Below are positions 17,671 through 25,410 of a stretch of 64,000 bases of DNA, in pieces. The stretch is from assembly GCA_022842065.1 (NCBI GenBank), contig JALHQH010000013.1:62001-126000 (forward strand), written 5' to 3'. How positions within the stretch are numbered: the stretch's first letter is position 1; each line of letters starts with the position of its first letter. Under the pieces are notes generated by a model, which saw only the letters and a list, made by a program, of their open reading frames with translations, had not been told where the DNA came from and ran no database searches. Origin of the DNA: Caldilineaceae bacterium (GTDB lineage: Bacteria; Chloroflexota; Anaerolineae; Caldilineales; Caldilineaceae). The translations under genes and the position numbers were made by a program.

Positions 17671-18639
17671 ATGCGTTTTATCTATCTGCTCCTACTGTCG
17701 ATCGCGCTCAGCGCTTGTGTCGTTTCAGCACCGGCAGCAAACACGACCAGCGCTACTTCGGCCGGTGCCGTCTTTCCCATCACCATCCAACACGAAGATG
17801 GCGAGACGACCTTCACCAAACCGGTGGCACGTATCGTCACCCTCAGCGAAGAGATGATGGAACTACCGATTGCGTTGGGCATCTATCCGGTTGGCACTGC
17901 TTCGGAACGCACGCCCAATGCCGAACAGGGCAAACCCTTTACCTATCGCTATGCCGCGGCGGTCAGTCAAAGCGCTATGACCTATGTTGGCTTGGAGAGC
18001 GCGCCGTCGCTGGAAGCGATTGCCCTGTTGCAACCCGACCTGATCATTACGCCCAATGGCTATGGCAAGGAGCGGTATGATCAACTCACGCAGATTGCGC
18101 CCACACTCACCTTTGACGGCGCCGACCGGCTCTACTGGCAAACGGCACTGCCGATTGTGGCCCAGTTGATCGGCAAGGAGGCCGCCGCGCAGCAGGTGAT
18201 CACCGCCTTTGATGCCCAGTTGAACGACGCGCGCACCCAACTCGTCCCCGTTGTCGCCGCCAAGCCGCGGCTCGCCTTGCTCTTTCTGCCTGCACCAACC
18301 ATGACCTTTATGGTCAATCAACAATTTGCTTTTGGCGCAACCCTGGCCGATCTGGGTATGGAAATCGTAACCCCTGACAGCGTGACCTTTAATGAAGCCG
18401 GCAGTGCGCAAGTGAGCGACGAAGTGGTGGCGCAATTAGCGACCGATGCCTTGATCATCTTCCGCTTTACCACTGACCGCTTTACGATTGACGAGTTGTT
18501 GACGGGCCACCCGGCCCCCAAGCTTGACTACATCATCAACACCGAGCGCCCAGCCGCAGGACCGATTACCGACTTTGACTATCTGCGCGATCTGACGGCG
18601 CTGCTTGTTAGCGCCCATGACAGCGCAACGACGCGCTAA
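17671..18639 (+). CDS. Iron-siderophore substrate-binding lipoprotein (FecB/FepB-like), single domain
   Basis: A 322-residue lipoprotein of the siderophore-binding class III (TroA/BtuF-like) fold. The signal ends ALSAC (Cys near residue 16). The binding domain starts with FPITIQHEDGETTFTKPVARIVTL, followed by LPIALGIYPVGTA and the helix-connected half with LEAIALLQPDLIITPNGYG. It would capture a ferric siderophore for a FecCD permease. The ATG at 17671 follows GAGGAAAAAG; a longer frame from 17593 would overlap the upstream gene. Its length is normal for the family, unlike the next three binding proteins, which are double. Confidence 0.88.
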   Translation: MRFIYLLLLSIALSACVVSAPAANTTSATSAGAVFPITIQHEDGETTFTKPVARIVTLSEEMMELPIALGIYPVGTASERTPNAEQGKPFTYRYAAAVSQSAMTYVGLESAPSLEAIALLQPDLIITPNGYGKERYDQLTQIAPTLTFDGADRLYWQTALPIVAQLIGKEAAAQQVITAFDAQLNDARTQLVPVVAAKPRLALLFLPAPTMTFMVNQQFAFGATLADLGMEIVTPDSVTFNEAGSAQVSDEVVAQLATDALIIFRFTTDRFTIDELLTGHPAPKLDYIINTERPAAGPITDFDYLRDLTALLVSAHDSATTR

Positions 18640-18647
18640 GTTTTAGG

Positions 18648-18716
18648 ACCGTGGATAGCTTACCCTTTGTGGTGGAGAACCTCGTACCGCAGTTGATGAC
18701 AGCGGTTGGGGAATAG
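18648..18716 (+). pseudogene. 3' remnant of a tandem-domain siderophore-binding protein
   Basis: Read in one frame, these 69 bases encode TVDSLPFVVENLVPQL followed by MTAVGE and a stop. The protein at 19752-21689 ends with TVDSLPFVVENLVPQL followed by VAAVAE, so this is clearly the last 22 codons of a second copy. No other part of that copy is present. It directly follows the single-domain binding protein and records a duplication or recombination among the binding-protein genes. Confidence 0.8.
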
Positions 18717-18731
18717 TGGCAGCGGCGGTGT

Positions 18732-19232
18732 TTATGCCTGTGGGATTGCCAGCGCACGAATTTCCAACTGGCGATACCAGGGCTCCGGCACCAGATGTTT
18801 TGGATAATCAACGGTGGTGGGATTGCTCTGGTCCACATTCTCCCAAAGGACACGGGGCAGCGCCTGGGGGATATCTAAATAATCGCCGGGTAGTGGTGGC
18901 CAACTGGCGTCCATCTCTGAGACCAAGACTGGCTCCACTTGCGCTTTGTGAGGGGCGGCGTTGGCAACGACTGTTTTCAAAACAACACCGTCTTCTGGGT
19001 CGGCAAAGGCATCGTGTAAGGCAAGCTGGCCGGCCCGCAGCTTTGCAAACCGTTGCGGCGAAATTGCGACATAAAGCCAACTGTTGTCTTCGTCTGTCTC
19101 ATCGATCCAGACGGCTAGATAGATCGTATCAGCCTGGTTTTTACAGGCAAAGAGCACCGGCATGTTGTAAAACTCATAAATTTCAAAGATCTGGAGTTGT
19201 CCCAACGTGGTTCCAACAGGTAGTAAGTTCAT
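18732..19232 (-). CDS. DUF6575-like protein of unknown function
   Basis: A 166-residue soluble protein. The N-terminal half has the pattern LPVGTTLGQLQIFEIYEFYN, then PVLFACKNQ, TIYLAVWID and WLYVAISPQRFAKL, which I associate with DUF6575, a family of short cytoplasmic proteins without known function. The C-terminal half (about residues 110-166) is proline-rich and less ordered. Its ATG overlaps the stop of the upstream partner (19229-19624) by four bases (ATGA), so the two are translated together. The pair is inserted in reverse orientation among the siderophore-binding genes. A toxin-antitoxin or contact-related role is possible but not supported by any motif. Confidence 0.65.
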   Translation of the reverse strand: MNLLPVGTTLGQLQIFEIYEFYNMPVLFACKNQADTIYLAVWIDETDEDNSWLYVAISPQRFAKLRAGQLALHDAFADPEDGVVLKTVVANAAPHKAQVEPVLVSEMDASWPPLPGDYLDIPQALPRVLWENVDQSNPTTVDYPKHLVPEPWYRQLEIRALAIPQA

Positions 19233-19624
19233 GGTTCCTCTACAGGTTCAACAATTTGAAACAAAGTCCAAGGCCGGATCTGCAATGGTATCCACCAGGT
19301 GCGGTGGGATTCACCAAACTGACTGGATGTCGGCTTGACTACGCCGGTGTCGGCAGTCAGGCGACCGACCGCAATCGAATGATCACGCAGCCGGCGCACT
19401 CGATTTTTGACGCGTCTGACATGTTCGATCTGTTCAAAGACTGATAGGCCTTGCGCCTGGCATTCAAGCTCTGCGCTAGGAAAGTGCTGTTCCGGCCGAC
19501 GCATCTTTAAAGAGCTAAAATCGCTCGGTTCGATTGGCGCATGAACTAACAGGTAAACACGCAATGTCGCAACTGCCGCCTCACCTGGCGGGCAGTGAGG
19601 GGGAAAAGATTTCGGCCACATCAT
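19229..19624 (-). CDS. Uncharacterised partner of the DUF6575-like gene
   Basis: A 131-residue protein with no recognisable motif. It may begin internally: the segment from about residue 22 (LRVYLLVHAPIEP) looks like a natural start of a beta strand, so the first ~20 residues are doubtful. It is rich in Arg in the middle (VRRVKNRVRRLRDHS) and contains a conserved-looking SHRTWWIPLQIRPWTLFQIV segment. It is coupled to the downstream gene by an ATGA overlap. Function unknown. Confidence 0.5.
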   Translation of the reverse strand: MMWPKSFPPHCPPGEAAVATLRVYLLVHAPIEPSDFSSLKMRRPEQHFPSAELECQAQGLSVFEQIEHVRRVKNRVRRLRDHSIAVGRLTADTGVVKPTSSQFGESHRTWWIPLQIRPWTLFQIVEPVEEP

Positions 19625-19751
19625 ACGCAGTCTCGCTACTTACTTATCTGTATTACGTGTTGGTTAGTGTACCACAGATGCGCATTAATTTTGGGATCGC
19701 TAATAGTACAAACTGAACCATTGTCAACAAAATCACTAGGAAACAATTCCA

Positions 19752-21689
19752 ATGAACCGAACACTTTATCTTATCTATACGCTTTTCGTAATCATCCTGC
19801 TGACCGCCTGTGTGCCGACCGCCGCACCGGCGGGCGCACCGGCGGCCCAAAATCAAGCCGACAGCAACGCCTTCCCGGTCACCATCGACCACAAATATGG
19901 CAGCACGACCATTACCGCAACGCCCGAACGGATTGTCACCGTCGGGCTGACCGATCATGACGCGCTGCTGGCCCTCGGCATTGTGCCGGTGGGCACCACC
20001 GAATGGTTTGGCGGCTACCCCGGCTCGATCTGGCCGTGGGCGCAAGATGAATGGGCCGCCCTCGGTGGGGCAGTGCCTGAAGCGGTGGGCGGCGAATCGA
20101 TCAACTTTGAAAAGATCGCTGCGTTGCAACCTGACCTGATTCTGGCGCTCTATGCCGGTGTGACCCAGGAACAGTACGACCTGTTGGCCCAGATCGCGCC
20201 CACCGTAGCCCAGCCGGCGGATTATGTCGATTATGGCATTCCCTGGCAGGCATTGACGTTGACCGTCGGCAAAGCGGTCGGGCAGGCCGCGGCCGCCCAA
20301 GCGCTGGTGGACGAAGTCGAAGCGCAATTTCTCCAAATCCAGGCAGACCACCCGGAATTTGTCGGGGCGTCAGCCGTGGCGACGATGGCCTGGCAAGGAA
20401 TCTATCTCTATGGTCCCCAGGATATTCGCAGCCGTCTGTTGACCGCCTTGGGCTTTGTCCTCCCCGAAGGGATCGAGGAGATTACCGGCTCCACCTTTGG
20501 CGGCAATCTAAGCATGGAACGGGCCGACCTGCTCGATACAGACGTGATCATCTGGATCGACCCGCAAGAGGCCGAAGGGGCATTGGGGGGGCCGGTCTAC
20601 CAAGCGCTGCCCGTCCATACCGAAGGCCGCGAGGTGCTCCTCAGCAGCTATGACGAGTTGGCGGTCGGCGGTGCGACCTCCTTTGTGAGCGTGCTCAGCT
20701 TGCCCTATTTGTTGGAGAAGCTCACCCCCATGTTGGTGGCCGCCTTGGATGGCGACCCGGCGACGACCGCCGTCGCCCCCGCGGTTGACCGCCCAGCGGC
20801 GACCTTCCCCGTCAACATTGACCACAAATTTGGCCGCGTCACCCTTGAGGCCGAGCCCCAGCGGGTGATCGCCCTGGGCTATAGCGAAGTCGATCCGATC
20901 TTGGCTTTAGGCGTCAAACCGATTGCCGTGCGCGAATGGTTTGGCGAGCAGCCCCATGCCGTCTGGCCCTGGGCGCAGCCTGACCTAGGCGACGCTACGC
21001 CGGAAGTGATCACCATGCCCTTTGGTGAACTCAACTTTGAAGCCCTGGCCGCCATGCAACCTGATCTGATCGTGGCGACCCACTCCGGCCTCACCGCTGA
21101 AGAATACGCAACCCTGGCACAAATTGCCCCGACCCTGGCGCAATCCGGTGACTACGATGACTTCGGCATGCCGTGGCAGGAACAGACCCGTACCATCGGG
21201 CAAGCCTTAGGGCGCAGTGCACAGGCCGAGGATCTGATCGCCGCCGTGGAAGCGCAGATTGTCGCCGCCGCTAATCCCGCCTTTGTCGCCGCGACGATTT
21301 CCTGGATTACCCCTGCCGATGCGCCGGGTGAATTCTGGGTCACCGGCCAAAATACGCCGCCGTTGCGCTTCTTGGCCGCGCTGGGTTTTCAATATCCAGC
21401 CGAAGTGGCCGAACTAATGGGTGAGCAGTACTCGATCAAGATCAGCAGCGAACGGCTCGACCTGATCGACACCACCGTGCTCATCTTGCGTACGCCCACA
21501 CAAGAAGCGCTCGATGCCATCCTGGCCGATCCGATCTTTCAGCAGTTGAACGTGGTCAAGGAGGGGCGGCTGATCACCTTTGTGGGCAATGAACCTGTTT
21601 ATGGCGCGCTCAGTTTTAGCACTGTGGACAGTTTGCCCTTTGTCGTGGAGAACTTGGTGCCGCAACTAGTAGCGGCGGTTGCGGAATAG
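19752..21689 (+). CDS. Tandem two-domain iron-siderophore binding lipoprotein (A+A type)
   Basis: A 645-residue lipoprotein (signal ending ILLTAC) with two complete FecB-type binding domains in one chain. Domain 1 is about 38-335 (FPVTIDHKYGSTTITATPER, TTEWFGGYPGSIWPWAQDE). Domain 2 is about 350-645 (FPVNIDHKFGRVTLEAEPQR, VREWFGEQPHAVWPWAQ). Both have the EWFG...WPWAQ segment, so they are duplicates of one type. Ordinary members are about half this length. Two ligand sites per lipoprotein could raise local substrate concentration or present two clefts to a dimeric permease; this is inference. No permease gene is adjacent. Confidence 0.88.
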   Translation: MNRTLYLIYTLFVIILLTACVPTAAPAGAPAAQNQADSNAFPVTIDHKYGSTTITATPERIVTVGLTDHDALLALGIVPVGTTEWFGGYPGSIWPWAQDEWAALGGAVPEAVGGESINFEKIAALQPDLILALYAGVTQEQYDLLAQIAPTVAQPADYVDYGIPWQALTLTVGKAVGQAAAAQALVDEVEAQFLQIQADHPEFVGASAVATMAWQGIYLYGPQDIRSRLLTALGFVLPEGIEEITGSTFGGNLSMERADLLDTDVIIWIDPQEAEGALGGPVYQALPVHTEGREVLLSSYDELAVGGATSFVSVLSLPYLLEKLTPMLVAALDGDPATTAVAPAVDRPAATFPVNIDHKFGRVTLEAEPQRVIALGYSEVDPILALGVKPIAVREWFGEQPHAVWPWAQPDLGDATPEVITMPFGELNFEALAAMQPDLIVATHSGLTAEEYATLAQIAPTLAQSGDYDDFGMPWQEQTRTIGQALGRSAQAEDLIAAVEAQIVAAANPAFVAATISWITPADAPGEFWVTGQNTPPLRFLAALGFQYPAEVAELMGEQYSIKISSERLDLIDTTVLILRTPTQEALDAILADPIFQQLNVVKEGRLITFVGNEPVYGALSFSTVDSLPFVVENLVPQLVAAVAE

Positions 21690-21718
21690 TGGCAGCAGCT
21701 TGCCCCAGCACCGGGGTT

Positions 21719-22144
21719 TTAGGCGTGTGCCCCATTCGATTGGAGTTCGTACTCTTGGACTAACACATCCGTAGGAATGTTCAGACCGGTTGCGAGGCGA
21801 CGGATCATCGGCAGCGTCAGTCGGCGGCGTTTCTCCATGATCTCCCAGACCCGCTGGCGTGGACCAATGTAAGGTTCCAGGTCAGCGCGTGTCAGGTTTT
21901 GCGCCTCCATGACATGCTCGATCATCGCAATCGGGTCCGGCATTCCCACGGGATAGTGGGCATCTTCGTATGCCTCCACCAGGGTTAGCAAAATTTCCAG
22001 ACGCACATCTTCCGGCGTTCCTGCTTCGGCAGCAAAGAGTTGAGCAACTTCGACTAACGCCGCGTGATAATCCGCTGCGGTGCGGAGTGGTCTTACTAAC
22101 ACAGGTTCAGATAGTGGTTGCATCAATTCGGCCATACTCGGCAT
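21719..22144 (-). CDS. HigA-type antitoxin/XRE regulator, orphan
   Basis: A 141-residue protein with a C-terminal helix-turn-helix of HigA type (about residues 78-135): IEHVMEAQNLTRADLEPYIG, RVWEIMEKRRRLTLPMIRRL and GLNIPTDVLV. The N-terminal part (ADYHAALVEVAQLFAAEAGTPED) is the usual HigA dimer region. Such proteins repress their own operon and neutralise a HigB mRNA interferase, but no toxin gene is found beside it. It lies in reverse orientation between two tandem binding-protein genes, so it may be a cargo remnant or a local regulator. Confidence 0.8.
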   Translation of the reverse strand: MPSMAELMQPLSEPVLVRPLRTAADYHAALVEVAQLFAAEAGTPEDVRLEILLTLVEAYEDAHYPVGMPDPIAMIEHVMEAQNLTRADLEPYIGPRQRVWEIMEKRRRLTLPMIRRLATGLNIPTDVLVQEYELQSNGAHA

Positions 22145-22232
22145 GGGTTCCTATAAAGAGATATCTGCACCATCTGTCACCATTTTGGTTGCATTGTGCA
22201 TTTTTGATGGGTAAGTGTCAATATTCAAATCG

Positions 22233-22246
22233 TGTACTAGAGTACA
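22233..22246. promoter_or_regulatory. Candidate operator before tandem binding-protein gene
   Basis: TGTACT-AG-AGTACA is a perfect 6-base inverted repeat with a 2-base centre, 14 bases before the start codon at 22260. It could be a regulator site, for example for iron control, but it does not match a Fur or IdeR box that I can recall and no second copy was seen. Confidence 0.25.
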
Positions 22247-22259
22247 GAGGCAAAACAGA

Positions 22260-24302
22260 ATGACAAGAAAACATTTCTTTACTAACCAATATCGATATAC
22301 TCGACTCCTTCCCCTACTTGTGCTGCTCCTGCTGTTGTCAACCGCCTGTGTGGCACCGTCCTCTTCGGAGTCGGCGCCCGCTGTAACGGAAGCAACCGCA
22401 TCGGACCCCGCCTTTCCCGTGACCATCGATCACAAATACGGTAGCACCACCATCACGGAGAAGCCCGAACGCATCGTCACCGTCGGCCTGACGGAGCAGG
22501 ATGCACTCCTGGCATTGGGTATTGTGCCGGTGGGCACCACCGAATGGTTCGGCGGCTATCCCGGCTCGATCTGGCCCTGGGCACAGGATGAGTTGCAGAC
22601 GCTCAGCGGCGAAATTCCCCAAGCGGTGGGCGGCGCAGATGGCATTAACTTTGAAGCCATTGCTGCGCTCAACCCAGATTTAATTCTGGCCCTCTACTCA
22701 GGCGTGACCGATGAAGACTACGAACTGCTGACGCAAATTGCTCCCACCATTGCACAGCCCGGTGACTATGTTGACTATGGCATACCGTGGCAGGAACTGA
22801 CTACAACCGTGGGGCGCGCCGTGGGACAGGCCGCAGAAGCTGAGGCGTTCGTCGATGCGGTTAAGGCGGACCTTGCACAAGTTCAAGAAACCTATCCCGA
22901 ATTTGTCGGTGCAACCTCGGTGGTTGCCACACCCTACGAGGGCATCTTCCTCTATAGCGCGCAGGATGTGCGTGGGCGTCTGCTCACGTCGCTCGGCTTC
23001 ATATTGCCTGACGAATTGGCAGAGATCGCAGGGGATAGCTTTGGCGGCAACCTCAGCCTGGAACGGGCCGATCTGCTCGACCTTGACGTGATTATCTGGC
23101 TGGCCAAACCAACTGCAGCTGATGAAGTGGGCGGGCCCGTCTATCAGAGTCTCTCTGTCCACACCGAGGGTCGCGAAGTCTTCCTCAGTAATGATGAGCC
23201 GTTGGGTGGTGCGACATCGTTTGTCACCGTACTCAGCTTGCCCTATCTGCTGGAGGGGTTGGTGCCACAATTGGCAGACGCGCTGGGTCTGGAAGAACGT
23301 CCGATGGCGGATACAAGTGAAGTCGCACAAATTTCTCTGGAAAGTGATGCGAGTGCCGAAGCCAGTTGCAAAGCGGGCTTCCGCGCCATCGAAGGTGCAT
23401 TTGGCGCGACCTGCATTCCCGCAACCCCACAGCGTATCATCGCCATGAACGAGGGGGTGATGGCGAACTTGCTGGCGCTGGGCATTACGCCGATTGGCGT
23501 GGTCGACTGGGCCAACCGCGACTACACCCAATATTTGGGCGACACCACGCAGACAATTGCCAGCGTCGGCACGACGGACGGCCCCAACTACGAGGCGATG
23601 ATCCTGCTCAACCCCGATCTGATCCTGGCGATGGAATCTGATGTGGACGCAGAAACGCTGCCTCTGTTGTCACAGATCGCGCCGGTGGCGGTGAGCCCCA
23701 TTTCCAGCGAAGATTGGCGCGGCAACCTCCTCTTCACTGGCGAGGCCACGGCCAAGACGGCGGAAGCTGAGGCGCTGGTCAGCATCAGCAACGTTCGGCT
23801 CGAAGAATTTCGCACCGCCTACGCCAATCAAGCCCCGGCCGACGAGACCATCGCCATCATTCGCAGCCGCGCCGACGCCTTCAACATCTACAACAAAGAA
23901 TCGTTCATCGCCGAGTTGAGCAAAGAAGCCGGCCTGCGCATGCCTGCCGCCTTCGACGAAATCGAAGTGTGGAACACCATGTCAATGGAAGCCATCACCC
24001 TGCTCACCAGCGACAAGCTCTTTGTGATGGTGCGCAACGAACGCGAAGCCGGTGCCTTCCTCGATCTGGCAGCCAGCCCACTCTGGCAGACCATCCCCGC
24101 CGTGCAGCAAGACGAAGTGCATCTCGTCAACTGGAGTGTGTGGGTGGCCGGGTGGAACATCATTGGCGCCAACCTGGTTATCGACGATCTCTATTTCTTT
24201 ATGCTGGGCGAGGAATCACCTACGCCCAATCCCTTGGCCAATCTGATTATTCCTGACTACGGTCCGCTTTACGATGAGGAACGGCTGGGGATTGAACAAT
24301 AG
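22260..24302 (+). CDS. Tandem two-domain iron-siderophore binding lipoprotein (A+B type)
   Basis: A 680-residue lipoprotein; the ATG at 22260 follows AGAGG and gives a normal signal (RLLPLLVLLLLLSTAC). Domain 1 (about 50-350) is a close relative of domain 1 of the 19752 protein (FPVTIDHKYGSTTITEKPER, EWFGGYPGSIWPWAQDE). Domain 2 (about 375-680) is of another type, starting with CKAGFRAIEGAFGATCIPA and PQRIIAMN, with two Cys that could form a disulfide. The chain thus joins two different ligand sites. It is followed 10 bases later by a ferredoxin-like gene, so binding protein and possible reductase are co-expressed. Confidence 0.87.
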   Translation: MTRKHFFTNQYRYTRLLPLLVLLLLLSTACVAPSSSESAPAVTEATASDPAFPVTIDHKYGSTTITEKPERIVTVGLTEQDALLALGIVPVGTTEWFGGYPGSIWPWAQDELQTLSGEIPQAVGGADGINFEAIAALNPDLILALYSGVTDEDYELLTQIAPTIAQPGDYVDYGIPWQELTTTVGRAVGQAAEAEAFVDAVKADLAQVQETYPEFVGATSVVATPYEGIFLYSAQDVRGRLLTSLGFILPDELAEIAGDSFGGNLSLERADLLDLDVIIWLAKPTAADEVGGPVYQSLSVHTEGREVFLSNDEPLGGATSFVTVLSLPYLLEGLVPQLADALGLEERPMADTSEVAQISLESDASAEASCKAGFRAIEGAFGATCIPATPQRIIAMNEGVMANLLALGITPIGVVDWANRDYTQYLGDTTQTIASVGTTDGPNYEAMILLNPDLILAMESDVDAETLPLLSQIAPVAVSPISSEDWRGNLLFTGEATAKTAEAEALVSISNVRLEEFRTAYANQAPADETIAIIRSRADAFNIYNKESFIAELSKEAGLRMPAAFDEIEVWNTMSMEAITLLTSDKLFVMVRNEREAGAFLDLAASPLWQTIPAVQQDEVHLVNWSVWVAGWNIIGANLVIDDLYFFMLGEESPTPNPLANLIIPDYGPLYDEERLGIEQ

Positions 24303-24312
24303 GAGCTATGCC

Positions 24313-25410
24313 ATGATGGAGAAAAACAACGACTCGCGCTTCTGTTCTGTCTGTGCGCGACAGGCAGGTCTCAGCCCGGTGGGCTACGGCGGAGCCGACT
24401 ACGAAGTGATCATCGCTGTGGAATTGCCGCTGCCTTGGCCGGCAGGCATGTTCACCGATCCGGAACGTATGCCCGCCGAGGTGCTGGCTGTGATGAAGCA
24501 CATCCGCGACGAATATCAACGCACCCAGCAGGTGTGTATCCGCCCGCTTGGCATCGCCCCCGACGCCGACTACGCTGTGGAAGGGATGCGCCGCATCATC
24601 GCTTGGCGGCGTCCTCAGGGTGCTTTCGCCCAATTTGAGTACAGCGAATATATCGTCCCCGAGGATCAGATTGGCCCGCTCTTTTTCGCCCTGGCGCTGG
24701 ACCGAGAACAACTTGGCTCGTTCGCATCCTATCGCGAGGACGTCGGCGATGTGCGCGATCTGCTCGTCTGCACCCACGGCAGCGTGGACGCGGCCTGCTC
24801 GAAGTTCGGCTACCCCACCTACACCCGCCTGCGCCAGATCGCCGCTGAATCGAGTGGTCGGCTGCGGGCCTGGCGCACCACTCACTTCGGCGGCCACGTC
24901 TTTGCGCCGACGTTGATCGATCTGCCCCACGGCAGCTATTGGGCCTACATCGAAGCCGAAGAAGCCGAACTGCTGGCGCGCCAAAACTGCGATCCCGCTC
25001 GCCTGAGCGAGCATTACCGGGGCTGGACAGGCGTCCCCGCGCCCTTCTTACAGGTGCTGGAACGCGAACTTTTCTTGCGGCATGGCTGGGCGTGGCGGCA
25101 CTATGCCAAGGCGGGGCGCGTCCTGGCGCAGGATGAAGCCGCCCAGCCCGACGAGCACGGCGACGTTGAACCGGCCTGGGCCGAGGTGCAGATCGATTAT
25201 GTCACACCCGCCGGCGAATCCCTCTCGGCGACAGCCCGCATCGAAGTAACCGAGCGCATCGAATCGATCTATAGCAGTGGCAGCGCAGAGACCTACGCCT
25301 ATCCTCAGTATGAGGTGGCCTGGGTGCAGACGGAAGCGGAAAGCGTTGAAGCGTTGGAACGTTTCAACGCTCTAACGCTTCAACGCTTACAAACAACAAA
25401 GGACCTATAA
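24313..25410 (+). CDS. Thioredoxin-like ferredoxin of the sucrase/Apd1 family
   Basis: A 365-residue cytoplasmic protein of the sucrase/ferredoxin-like family. The thioredoxin-like ferredoxin core shows LVCTHGSVDAACSKFG (C-x8-C) and THFGGHVFAPTL (H-x3-H), the two-Cys two-His pattern that binds a [2Fe-2S] cluster in yeast Apd1 and Aim32. An N-terminal FCSVCARQAGL adds two more Cys. The C-terminal ~80 residues form the usual tail domain (AEVQIDYVTPAGESLSATARIEV). The start at 24313 follows AGGAGC. Its stop overlaps the next binding-protein start (TAATG). A role in reducing imported ferric siderophores is inferred from its place between binding-protein genes. Confidence 0.85.
   Translation: MMEKNNDSRFCSVCARQAGLSPVGYGGADYEVIIAVELPLPWPAGMFTDPERMPAEVLAVMKHIRDEYQRTQQVCIRPLGIAPDADYAVEGMRRIIAWRRPQGAFAQFEYSEYIVPEDQIGPLFFALALDREQLGSFASYREDVGDVRDLLVCTHGSVDAACSKFGYPTYTRLRQIAAESSGRLRAWRTTHFGGHVFAPTLIDLPHGSYWAYIEAEEAELLARQNCDPARLSEHYRGWTGVPAPFLQVLERELFLRHGWAWRHYAKAGRVLAQDEAAQPDEHGDVEPAWAEVQIDYVTPAGESLSATARIEVTERIESIYSSGSAETYAYPQYEVAWVQTEAESVEALERFNALTLQRLQTTKDL

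Noticed and set aside
21719..22144. Complete HigBA module
   Set aside because: Only the HigA-like gene is present; neither flank encodes a RelE/HigB-type toxin.
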